Positions 32,034 through 39,350 of a stretch of 41,301 nt of DNA are shown in pieces. Source of the DNA: Chloroflexota bacterium (lineage in GTDB: Bacteria > Chloroflexota > Anaerolineae > UBA4142 > SHND01); assembly GCA_016209205.1 (NCBI GenBank), contig JACQWQ010000171.1, positions 1-41,301 on the forward strand, given 5' to 3'. Position numbers and translations under genes: made by a program. The number at the start of each line of letters is the position of its first letter. The stretch's first letter is position 1. The notes beneath the pieces are model-generated. The model was given only the letters and a program-made list of their open reading frames with translations, had not been told where the DNA came from and made no database searches.

Positions 32034-32289
32034 CTAGAGCAAATTCCTATTTTGTTTGTGGTAGCATAGCCCCCTTCGGCTACGCTCAGGGCAGGCACTT
32101 GTGGGCGTCGAATGTGGCTGCAAACGCGCACAAGGCGCTATACTACAACCCCTGTATCAATTTTTGTTTGTGGTAGCATAGCCCCCTTCGGCTACGCTCA
32201 GGGCAGGCACTTGTGGGCGTCGAATGTGGCTGCCAACGCGCACAAGGCGCTACACTACAACCCCTGTATCAATTCCGAATTTGCTCTAG
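32034..32289. mobile_element. MITE-like element, copy C, with internal tandem duplication
   Basis: The ends are CTAGAGCAAATTCC (32034) and GAATTTGCTCTAG (ending 32289). The interior is a 112-bp unit repeated in tandem (32051-32162 and 32163-32274, about two mismatches). Each unit holds CCCTTCGGCTACGCTCAGGG and GGCGCTA(T/C)ACTAC, shared with copy A. The right-hand CTAG supplies the stop codon of the GNAT gene. Confidence 0.85.
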
Positions 32290-32852
32290 AACTGTTCTTT
32301 TTTGCGTATGAGGGGCAGAATCAAGACGATGACGTCATGCGTCTCGCCATCCGGCATCATGTAATAGTCCGTCAGTACGACGCGTTTTTCAAAACCCAAG
32401 TTTTCAAACGCGTGGATTACACTTACCTGATCCGCCACGACTTCGACGACCAACTGTTGCAAACCCATCTTGCGCGCCATCTCGATGGCGATATGCAGTA
32501 ACGCAGTCCCCACCCCGCGCTTGCGCACTTCTTTACCCAGAAAAACCCGCACCTCCGCGACATGGCGCTGCGGTCCACTCCCGTGAAAATGAATGGTCGT
32601 GTTCCCGACAATGCGATTGTTCAGCAGCGCAATGATGGGCAGCACTTTGGTATAATCCAGATTGTCCACCCACTCGCTGACGAGCGCGCGGTCGGTCACA
32701 TCGTTGCGCATGAACTTGAGCTCTTCGCGACTGATAGGCGCGAAAAATTCAATCAGTGCGTTCTTGTCTTCTTGGGTCAGCGCGCGCAACAGGACGTGCG
32801 CGCCGTCGTTCAACGTGACCATGTGACGATAGGTTTTAATGTAATCCTGCAT
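32286..32852 (-). CDS. GNAT family N-acetyltransferase
   Basis: This 188-residue acetyl-CoA-dependent acyltransferase opens with VLLRALTQEDKNALIEFFAPIS. The core motif A region is VAEVRVFLGKEVRKRGVGTALLHIAIEMARKMG (pyrophosphate loop RKRGVG), followed by VIHAFENLGFEKR. The acceptor is unknown. The ATG at 32852 is in frame with an upstream acsB 5' remnant, so a longer N-terminal fusion from a non-ATG codon cannot be excluded. The TAG stop belongs to the adjacent MITE, so the native C terminus may be altered. Confidence 0.85.
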   Translation of the reverse strand: MQDYIKTYRHMVTLNDGAHVLLRALTQEDKNALIEFFAPISREELKFMRNDVTDRALVSEWVDNLDYTKVLPIIALLNNRIVGNTTIHFHGSGPQRHVAEVRVFLGKEVRKRGVGTALLHIAIEMARKMGLQQLVVEVVADQVSVIHAFENLGFEKRVVLTDYYMMPDGETHDVIVLILPLIRKKEQF

Positions 32853-32867
32853 ATTCGTCTTTACCCT

Positions 32868-32933
32868 CTCTTCCGTCTCGCGTACAATGTTATTTGCGCT
32901 GTGAATCGCGGATTGGGCAATGTAACGACTCGT
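32868..32933 (-). pseudogene. Remnant of a second acsB 5' end
   Basis: Read on the minus strand, 22 codons give TSRYIAQSAIHSANNIVRETEE, against the acsB start MSRYIAQSAIRGANNIVRETEE. Twelve of 66 bases differ, nine of them at third codon positions; the start ATG is ACG. AAGGAG still lies upstream (about 32944-32949). After GAA GAG the similarity stops and the frame runs on into the GNAT gene. It is evidence of a lost, diverged second acsB. Confidence 0.8.
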
Positions 32934-32993
32934 ACTCTCGACTCCTTGTCAGCCCCCGCGTTCGATGTTATGATTTCAACCGATGGAGGGCAG

Positions 32994-33374
32994 ATGGAAA
33001 AATCAATTGAAATGACTCCGCCTACGTTCCCACCCCAAGCTGAAGTGGGCTATACAATTCAAGTGCGCTTTCGTTTTAACATCACGCCGTTTGTTGCACA
33101 GCAGAAGGTCAATACGTATTTGCTCTTGAATGTCGGTCAAATGGTGTCAGCGGGCGAACCGACATTACTGATCAATCAGGGCGCGTATTGGAAAGTGCCG
33201 ATCTTTTGCGCCTTTCCTTCCATGAAACGCCGCGAATATCTTGGCGAATTAGTTATGGATGCAGAGTCCGGCGCCATTGTTCTCAATAAGTCTTCACTCA
33301 AATCCGCATCTGAAATCGAAACGCGCGTTGATGCCCTCTATGATTCACTTACCGCATTATCTGCAAGAACGTGA
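32994..33374 (+). CDS. Unknown protein paired with a C39-like peptidase
   Basis: This 126-residue soluble protein is probably beta-rich (VGYTIQVRFRFNITPF, TYLLLNVGQMVSAGEPTLL, YWKVPIFCAFPSMKRREYLGELVMDAESGAIVL), with a C-terminal helix SASEIETRVDALYDSLTAL. GGAGGG lies 3 bases before the ATG at 32994; an upstream ATG at 32970 is possible. It overlaps the next gene by 35 bases, so the two are likely co-expressed. I do not recognise the family. The pair runs against the surrounding operon. Confidence 0.65.
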   Translation: MEKSIEMTPPTFPPQAEVGYTIQVRFRFNITPFVAQQKVNTYLLLNVGQMVSAGEPTLLINQGAYWKVPIFCAFPSMKRREYLGELVMDAESGAIVLNKSSLKSASEIETRVDALYDSLTALSART

Positions 33375-33810
33375 TTACAGCTGCGTTGCAGCTTGTGCCC
33401 GGATGGTCTTGGGCTTGTACGGAATTGAAAGAACAGAAACCGAACTCCGGCAATTGCTCAAAACTCGTCCGGGTATCGGTACCCACCCGATTCACCTACG
33501 CAACCTTGAATCGTTAGGTGTGGATGCCACCTGGCCCTATCCCGGCACGCTTGATGAGCTCCGCCAGATCATCGAACGCGGCATCCCTGTTATTGCCTTT
33601 GTGTGGACGGGCGCATTGCAATCCATTGTTGACTCGGAAGGCGCCGATTACCTGCATACCATTGTCATCGTCGGGTTTTCCGAGTCTGGAATCCTCATTC
33701 ACGATCCGCGTCTCGACACGGGTCCGGTAGAAATTTCCGTGAGTGTCTTTGGGAACGCATGGAAGTATGCCGACCATTTGATTGCGGTGGTCACCCGTCC
33801 TACTTTCTAA
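33340..33810 (+). CDS. C39-like papain-fold cysteine peptidase domain protein
   Basis: A 156-residue single-domain protein. The catalytic Cys is in QERDYSCVAACARMVLGLYG (about residues 9-28). The His lies in YLHTIVIVGFSESG and is followed by ILIHDPRL (Asp). This is the C39/bacteriocin-processing peptidase pattern without a transporter. It begins inside the preceding gene. It may process or be held by that partner; a substrate is not evident. The downstream neighbour is convergent. Confidence 0.8.
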   Translation: MIHLPHYLQERDYSCVAACARMVLGLYGIERTETELRQLLKTRPGIGTHPIHLRNLESLGVDATWPYPGTLDELRQIIERGIPVIAFVWTGALQSIVDSEGADYLHTIVIVGFSESGILIHDPRLDTGPVEISVSVFGNAWKYADHLIAVVTRPTF

Positions 33811-33843
33811 ACGCGCCCGTGCTATTCAATTCACATGCGCGTG

Positions 33844-34536
33844 TCAAGTTTGTTTATCCCGATTCGCCTCACTCAATCTTTGCCAGACTCGATCCACCGC
33901 TTGGCGTTTACGTTTCCGTATTTCGTCCCGTTCGCGCTTGCGCCGCCAATAGGGCGGCAGGAACACCAGGGCAACCAATCCACCCACGATGACGAACTCG
34001 GCTGCCACGACCAGCCCGATCCGCCATTCGTTGCCGGTCACATAGTCGGGAACCAGGGTGAGCGCCAACTGTCGCGTCGGGTGGGTGATCAGATAGTCCC
34101 CTGGCTCGACAATTTCAAAGGTAAAGAGCGCTCTCCCGTTCACCTGCGGTGAATCCAAAACGGTCACACCGCGTCGGATGAATTCCACCGGCGCCATCTC
34201 TCCGGTCGCCCGAGAGCGGATGACCAACCAGGGCTCGGCGCGCGTCTCTGCAAGCTGGTCTGTAATCTCGAGCAGGTCTAGACTGTCCGTATACACGACA
34301 TATTTACCCGCTTCAGTAAATTCAACCGGCGTCGGCGACGCGCGCAAATCAATCGCGCGAACCTGATCCGATTTGACCTGCTGGAGTATGCCCAACTGCT
34401 GCGGGACAAAGAACAGGGCTGCGCCTGCCAGCTTGACGACCCGAGAGAGCGAGCAAAGAAACAGCAACAAAACTCCCAGGGCTACAATGCCGACAAGGAC
34501 AGCACGATACGTGGGTTGGCGCTCTCCGTTGAACAT
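33844..34536 (-). CDS. Unknown two-helix membrane protein with external domain
   Basis: A 230-residue protein. One membrane segment lies near residues 11-30 (AVLVGIVALGVLLLFLCSL) and a second near 174-195 (GLVVAAEFVIVGGLVALVFLPPYW). Between them is a beta-rich region (EFTEAGKYVVYTDS, VNGRALFTFEIVEPGDYLIT) probably outside the membrane. The C-terminal tail is strongly basic (RRKRERDEIRKRKRQ). It begins 9 bases after the cooS stop and is likely co-transcribed. No function can be assigned. Confidence 0.65.
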   Translation of the reverse strand: MFNGERQPTYRAVLVGIVALGVLLLFLCSLSRVVKLAGAALFFVPQQLGILQQVKSDQVRAIDLRASPTPVEFTEAGKYVVYTDSLDLLEITDQLAETRAEPWLVIRSRATGEMAPVEFIRRGVTVLDSPQVNGRALFTFEIVEPGDYLITHPTRQLALTLVPDYVTGNEWRIGLVVAAEFVIVGGLVALVFLPPYWRRKRERDEIRKRKRQAVDRVWQRLSEANRDKQT

Positions 34537-34545
34537 CCTTTCCCT

Positions 34546-36618
34546 TTAGACGGGCTGCGCGTGCGCGTGTTCAGGCGCATGCTCATGTCCGTCTTCGTGC
34601 GCGTGTACGTGCGCTTCTGCGTGCGCGTGCACCCAACCGTACAACGCCTGCTTGCGTTCTTCGTCTTGTTTCGCCAACAATGCCTTGATGCGTTCATCGC
34701 CCGATTGACCGTACTTGGTCGGATCGTACGCGGGCAGTTTCAACGCCGCGCGTTTCGCGTCAATGTGCGCGAGTGAGCGTTTCACAATTTCTTGCGGATC
34801 GGGCACAAATTCCATTTTGCCGCCCACCAAATTTTCCCAACCTTCGCTCATCAGTTTGACGACGCGTGCACTCGCGCTCGTCGGCGCATTCACGCCAAAG
34901 ATGACGTACGCGCCGCTCGCGGCAAAGTACGCACCGATTGTCAGCGCCTTTTCGCTCATCCATTCGGGTGCAATGCCGACGCCGGGAATGTCGCTAATGT
35001 CTTCGCCTAAACCGCCTTCGCTTGCCATTTCGGTGAGGACGGTGAGGATGCGCGTATTGTCCACGCACGAACCCATGTGCAGCACGGGCGGAATGCCAAT
35101 CGCTTCGCATACTTCGCGCAAGCCGGGCCCCGCGTATTCGAGTGCGGCTTCGCCGGTGAGCAATCCGTATTTCGCGTTCGCCAGCGCGCCGCAGCCCGTT
35201 TGCACCACCAGCACATCGTTTTTCAAAAATTCCTTGACGATGTAATTGTGCGCGGCATCCTGCGTCGTGCGCGGATTGTTGCAGCCGACCACGCCCGCGA
35301 CCCCGCGCAAGCGCCCGCTCATCACCGCGTCGTTCAACGGGCGGAACGAGCCGCGAAACACGCCGCCTTGCATGTAGCGAATGTATTCGTGCGAAAAGCC
35401 CGGCACACAGTCGCACAACTCGTTCGGAATTTCCACCGCGCCGCGATTCGGATAATTGTCAATCGCCACGCGCACGATTTCTTTGGCAATGTCATACGCA
35501 TGGTCTTCGTTAAATTCAATGTGCGTGCCGCCTTCGATCTTTACTTTCGACGACGTGGTAATGAACTTGGTATGGAATTTTTGCGACAGCGGCGAGAGCG
35601 ACTGCATGATGCACTGCACGTCAACAATCATCGCATCCACCGCGCCCGTGATAATTGCGAGCTCTTGATTCAAGAAATTGCCCGCGCTCGGTACGCCCTG
35701 CCGCATCAAGGTTTCGTTCGAGGTGCAGCAAATACCGCAGAGGTTGATGCCTGTCGCGCCTTTGGTCTTGGCATACTCGACCAACTCGGGATCGTACGCC
35801 GCTTTCACAATCATTTCTGAAAGGGTGGGTTCGTGTCCGTGAATGACGAGATTGACTTGATCGAGTTTCAACACGCCGAGATTCACTTGCGACACGAGCG
35901 GCGACGGTGTGCCAAACATCACGTCCGAAATATCCGTCGCCATCATCGAACCGCCCCAGCCATCCGCGAGCGAGGCGCGCAGCGCGCCGAGCAAAATATG
36001 TTCCGCATCTTGATCGTCGCCCATGTGCGTGCGATGCAAAATGTCCACGACTTCGCGGTCAATCCCGCGCGGCGTGATGCCGAGCTTGCGCCAAATCTCT
36101 TGGCGTTTTTGCGGCGCACGCGCGACGTACAGCAATTCGCCTTTTTGTTTGCCAAAATCGGCAAGCCCTTTTTCGGCGACCTCTTTGGCAATCTCGTTGA
36201 CGGCGCGCCCGTCGGTCTTGACGCCAAAATACGCGGCGATGGTTTTCAATTTCGCCGGATCGCGAATTTCATAACCCTGCGCGTGTTTTTCGGCAATCGC
36301 CAACAGCGTGAACAACAAATCGCGTCCGTGATCGCTGTGCGCGGCAGTTCCGGCGGCGATGTGACGCGCCATGTTGCGCGCCGTCACCGTGTCAATCGTC
36401 GCGCCGCAGACGCCGGTCGGCAGTGGTTGTCCTTTCGGCGCGACGAGGCGGCACGGTCCCATGTCGCACACGGAACAGCACGCGCCGCTTTCGCCAATCG
36501 GGCACGGCTGCAATTTTGCCGCGCGCGAAAACGCGGTCGAATAGCCCAACGCATCTGCACGTTTCAACACTTGTTCGGCAGCGGGATCAATTGTGCGGAC
36601 AATAGTCTCTTTTGGCAT
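34546..36618 (-). CDS. cooS: Anaerobic carbon monoxide dehydrogenase catalytic subunit with His-rich tail (CooS/AcsA)
   Basis: This 690-residue Ni-Fe-S enzyme interconverts CO and CO2. N-terminal Cys for the D and B clusters are C39, C47, C48, C51 and C56 (CPIGESGACCSVCDMGPC). C-cluster neighbourhoods include INLCGICCTSNE, VVGCNN, VQTGCGALA and HMGSCVDN. The last 27 residues hold nine His, mostly HxH pairs, with Glu and Ala. Typical CooS/AcsA ends before this. The tail looks like the nickel-binding tails of chaperones such as CooJ. The ATG at 36618 has GAGGAGAG upstream. Confidence 0.95.
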   Translation of the reverse strand: MPKETIVRTIDPAAEQVLKRADALGYSTAFSRAAKLQPCPIGESGACCSVCDMGPCRLVAPKGQPLPTGVCGATIDTVTARNMARHIAAGTAAHSDHGRDLLFTLLAIAEKHAQGYEIRDPAKLKTIAAYFGVKTDGRAVNEIAKEVAEKGLADFGKQKGELLYVARAPQKRQEIWRKLGITPRGIDREVVDILHRTHMGDDQDAEHILLGALRASLADGWGGSMMATDISDVMFGTPSPLVSQVNLGVLKLDQVNLVIHGHEPTLSEMIVKAAYDPELVEYAKTKGATGINLCGICCTSNETLMRQGVPSAGNFLNQELAIITGAVDAMIVDVQCIMQSLSPLSQKFHTKFITTSSKVKIEGGTHIEFNEDHAYDIAKEIVRVAIDNYPNRGAVEIPNELCDCVPGFSHEYIRYMQGGVFRGSFRPLNDAVMSGRLRGVAGVVGCNNPRTTQDAAHNYIVKEFLKNDVLVVQTGCGALANAKYGLLTGEAALEYAGPGLREVCEAIGIPPVLHMGSCVDNTRILTVLTEMASEGGLGEDISDIPGVGIAPEWMSEKALTIGAYFAASGAYVIFGVNAPTSASARVVKLMSEGWENLVGGKMEFVPDPQEIVKRSLAHIDAKRAALKLPAYDPTKYGQSGDERIKALLAKQDEERKQALYGWVHAHAEAHVHAHEDGHEHAPEHAHAQPV

Positions 36619-36639
36619 TAGCTCTCTCCTCGCGGTCAA

Positions 36640-36815
36640 TAATCAGTGGTCGGTGGTTAGTAATCAGTGATCAGTAATCAGTAATCAGTGACCAGTGTCT
36701 GACCACTGACGACTGCTGACCGACAACTGATGACTGATGACTGATGACTGATGACTGATGACTGATGACTGATGACTGATAACTGATAACTGATAACTGA
36801 TAACTGATAACTGGC
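36640..36815. repeat. AATCAGT / ACTGATG word array before cooS
   Basis: Left words TAATCAGT/GATCAGT (36640-36695) are followed by at least fourteen complementary ACTGATG/ACTGATA words (36725-36812). It runs from the HMA-like gene stop to the cooS ribosome-binding site region. It is the cleanest example of the inverted word layout in the window. Confidence 0.9.
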
Positions 36816-36817
36816 TC

Positions 36818-37147
36818 TTAATACTTGCGAAACTCTCCCGACATTTGCAAATCCACCGGATTGGTTGTCACGACGCGCTGCGCGAGCACATCCCACGCCG
36901 GGTCGGAGGTGTGGTCGGGCGTGCGTTCGACGACCTCGGGGTCGCCCGGCGCATAGCCCGCATCGGTGAGCGCATCGAGCAATTGCGCGCGCGAAATTTT
37001 TTCGGGGTCAAACTGCACGGCGACTTCTTTGAACGCCGAACTCGCATACACATCTTCCACGCCGTTCAGGGCAAACAACAACTGCCGCACGCGCGTGACG
37101 TGATGATCGGCATACACTTTCGGGATGATAAGAAACAGTCGTTCCAT
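36818..37147 (-). CDS. HMA-like metal-binding-fold protein without the CxxC motif
   Basis: This 109-residue protein has a heavy-metal-associated ferredoxin-like fold: LFLIIPKVYADHHVTRVRQLLFALNGVEDVYASSAFKEVAVQFDPEKISRAQLLDALTDAGYAPG. The metal loop that normally reads MxCxxC is KVYADHH, giving His-His instead of Cys-Cys. A tail of about 40 residues follows. GGAGGAATC precedes the ATG. It lies directly upstream of cooS, which bears a His-rich tail, so a nickel-delivery role is a reasonable guess. It may also have lost metal binding. Confidence 0.75.
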   Translation of the reverse strand: MERLFLIIPKVYADHHVTRVRQLLFALNGVEDVYASSAFKEVAVQFDPEKISRAQLLDALTDAGYAPGDPEVVERTPDHTSDPAWDVLAQRVVTTNPVDLQMSGEFRKY

Positions 37148-37215
37148 GATTCCTCCGTTGGCGTAACGCGAATCGCATAGCGTGTATCGCCGGGTATGGA
37201 TTGCTTATCCTCTGC

Positions 37216-37644
37216 TCACTGCTGCTTGTGTTTCAGTGGGCGTTTGATTTGCACCAAATGCAAAATGTCCTTGACATCTCTGGCGGTCGTGACTGGAATA
37301 AAGAGCCAGCGTCCATCGTGCAGGGGACGCGCGGCGTCGAAAATTTTTCTGACTTTTTTCCCCAATGACAATTCGTTCGCCCGCGCTGCCTCTGCGCCGC
37401 CCAATACGACCAGCGCCGTGAATTTCCCGCTTTGGGGTGTGAGTTGGACGAGTGTCCTGCCGGCTTTGCGAAACCAAACGTCCCACCCGGAATTTTTGCC
37501 AAAATACTTGAATTCGCCCGGCAAATCATATTGCGCGCCCATGAATGCAGCAATTTGTTCCCACAACATGCGTTTCGCGCCGAGTACTTGCAGAATTTGT
37601 TCCGGCGTCGGCTGCGGTTCCTTGTCCAAAAATGCGCTCGCCAT
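37216..37644 (-). CDS. DUF3788-like protein
   Basis: This 142-residue soluble protein matches my recall of DUF3788: FLDKEPQPTPEQILQVLGAKRMLWEQIAAFM, FKYFGKNSGWDVWFRKAGRTLVQLTPQSGKFTALVVLGG, and a late DGRWLFIPVTTARDVKDILHLVQIK. The fold probably resembles SRPBCC or YdhG-type proteins, with no catalytic residues known. GAGGTAACGAAA precedes the ATG. It starts 5 bases after the DUF166-like stop, so the two are translated from one message. Confidence 0.75.
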   Translation of the reverse strand: MASAFLDKEPQPTPEQILQVLGAKRMLWEQIAAFMGAQYDLPGEFKYFGKNSGWDVWFRKAGRTLVQLTPQSGKFTALVVLGGAEAARANELSLGKKVRKIFDAARPLHDGRWLFIPVTTARDVKDILHLVQIKRPLKHKQQ

Positions 37645-37649
37645 TTTCG

Positions 37650-38390
37650 TTACCTCGGTTTCAGATACGCGATTTGGCGGTGTGGTTTCACCACATGCAC
37701 AATCGCATCCACCGTCAAGTTTCCTGATACGTGCATCAATGTATCCGAATAATCGGGATCCATGCCCATCGCCGCGAGGCAGGGATAATGATGGTGCAGC
37801 ATCCCCGCGCCAAATTCCGCGTCGTTGACGGGAACCTGCGCCAAACCGTTCGCGACAAATTCACTGCACCCGCACGGCGACGCGCGCTCGACCGCGACGG
37901 ATTGAATTTTCCCGTCGCGCACCGCGACGCTAAAACGCGGCATTCCGAAATGGCGCGCAAACTCCGCAATCAACGCGTTGTCGTACTCGACGCGCTGTTT
38001 GCGCAAACTGTACGAATTTTCGGTGAGCGAACAGAATGGTTTGGGAAAAACACTCGTGACGCCAATTTCACTCAGCCAACCGCGCAGTTGATTCGCCAAT
38101 CCTTTGGGCAGACACGCGTTGTTATCAACCGGCGCAATGACCGCTTGCGCGCCGGTCATTTTGCAAATATCGGGAATCAATTCGGCGACGCCGGGATGTT
38201 CGCCGAGCGCCAGGATCAAATCGGCGGAATCAAAGCGGGCGGGGAGAAAATCGCGTGGTTCGTCAATCACGAGCGGATAGCGCGCGGGCGCGCGCCATTC
38301 TTGAACGCGCCATTTCTTTGGCGCATGGGCGCGTACATTCTCGGCGATACGCTCGCCATATAGCCCGGTCGTGACTGCGAGAATCCGCAT
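37650..38390 (-). CDS. DUF166-like protein
   Basis: This 246-residue protein opens with MRILAVTTGLYGERIAENV. Conserved-looking Cys are in DICKMTGA, PKPFCSLTE, SPCGCSEFVA and HHYPCLAAMG. Similar proteins (DUF166, by recall) occur mainly in methanogens and acetogens. Several Cys, and HHHYPC near the C terminus, suggest metal or cluster binding. GAGGAATCA precedes the ATG. Its setting between metF and cooS suggests a role in C1 or cofactor metabolism, without direct proof. Confidence 0.65.
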   Translation of the reverse strand: MRILAVTTGLYGERIAENVRAHAPKKWRVQEWRAPARYPLVIDEPRDFLPARFDSADLILALGEHPGVAELIPDICKMTGAQAVIAPVDNNACLPKGLANQLRGWLSEIGVTSVFPKPFCSLTENSYSLRKQRVEYDNALIAEFARHFGMPRFSVAVRDGKIQSVAVERASPCGCSEFVANGLAQVPVNDAEFGAGMLHHHYPCLAAMGMDPDYSDTLMHVSGNLTVDAIVHVVKPHRQIAYLKPR

Positions 38391-38403
38391 TGATTCCTCG
38401 ACA

Positions 38404-38582
38404 TGTCATTGCGAGGGAGCGCGGCGATGTAGGCGATGAACTGCATCGCACATCGCATGCGACAGAAGCAATCTCAACGCCAATCGCAGGGAGATTGCTT
38501 CGTGCGACAAATGAAGTGTGATTTTTCGCCTGCATAGCAGGCAGGAAAAATCCACACTTCACGTCGCACTCGCAATGATAAT
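38404..38582. repeat. TCATTGCGAG-ended composite inverted element
   Basis: The ends TCATTGCGAG (38406-38415) and CTCGCAATGA (38569-38578) are inverted repeats. Inside are GAAGCAATCTC/GAGATTGCTTC (about 38466-38502) and a long hairpin GAAGTGTG...CACACTTC (about 38512-38561) with ATTTTTC/GAAAAAT and CCTGC/GCAGG. The right end contains the phosphoesterase stop codon (TAA, 38583-38585, adjacent). The layout resembles widespread bacterial 'ATTGCGAG' intergenic repeats. Confidence 0.8.
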
Positions 38583-39272
38583 TTACATTCCTACTCTCAA
38601 CGTTTCCTGCAAACGCACAACGTGTTCGGGATCGAGCGGCAGCAGCGCCAATTTTTGAATCGTCGCCCGTGGGTCATAGTCAATGTGTTGAATCTTCAAA
38701 TCGCCGTCGTTCCACACCGCGTACGTGCAGCTCGGCAAACCGTGGCGCGGTTGTCCGAGACTGCCCGGATTCACCAACCACCGTTGTCCCACCCGCCGTA
38801 GCAGCGGCACGTGCGTATGTCCGCTCAGAATTACATCTGCCGCGATGCCATCGAATGCTTTTTCCAAAGCTCGATGCGATGCCGTTAGCACATCCAAACG
38901 TGGGCCCGCGCGATGCGTCAACCAAAAACGCGCGCCGCCCTGTTCCCGTTCCGCCGTCGGCGACAGCGCGCCGAGATAAACGAGCGACGGGTGCGGCAGC
39001 AGCGTACGATTGATCCGGCGCGTGGCGTGGGCGACTTGAAGCCATTCCTCCGGCGAGACGCAATCTGCGCCCGTCGCCGCGGCCGCATCGTGATCGCCTT
39101 GCACCCATACGGTCGCATTGTTCTTGAGCCAGGTCATGCACACGAGCGGATCGGGTCCATACCCGACCGCGTCGCCGAGAAAGAACAACGCGTCGGGTTG
39201 GGGCTCGACGTGCTGTAATGCCATCAACGCCTCAAGGTTCGCGTGCAGGTCGGAAAAAATTAGAATGCGCAT
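38583..39272 (-). CDS. Calcineurin-like metallophosphoesterase (YfcE/MJ0936-like)
   Basis: This 229-residue two-metal phosphodiesterase has the motifs in order: SDLHANLEAL (D-x-H), FLGDAVGYGPDP (GD), VQGDHDAA (GDH in place of GNHD), HRAGP, and LSGHTHVP (GHxH). The GNHD Asn is His-shifted here (GDHD). The ATG at 39272 gives the conserved MRILIFSDLH. A longer frame runs into the word array. Substrate unknown. It is embedded between metF and the DUF166-like gene in the same direction. Confidence 0.85.
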   Translation of the reverse strand: MRILIFSDLHANLEALMALQHVEPQPDALFFLGDAVGYGPDPLVCMTWLKNNATVWVQGDHDAAAATGADCVSPEEWLQVAHATRRINRTLLPHPSLVYLGALSPTAEREQGGARFWLTHRAGPRLDVLTASHRALEKAFDGIAADVILSGHTHVPLLRRVGQRWLVNPGSLGQPRHGLPSCTYAVWNDGDLKIQHIDYDPRATIQKLALLPLDPEHVVRLQETLRVGM

Positions 39273-39274
39273 AA

Positions 39275-39350
39275 CACTTTGACGTTTGACGTTTGACGAG
39301 GGCAAATTCTGAAACGTGAAACGTAAAACGTCACGAGTCAAACGTCAATG
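39275..39350. repeat. GACGTTTGA / AACGTGAAACG word array
   Basis: TTGACGTTTGACGTTTGACG (about 39279-39298) is followed by GAAACGTGAAACGTAAAACG and the complementary AGTCAAACGTCAATG (39335-39349), which contains the metF stop (TGA, 39345-39347). The words match those of the hdrA-mvhD spacer. Confidence 0.82.
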
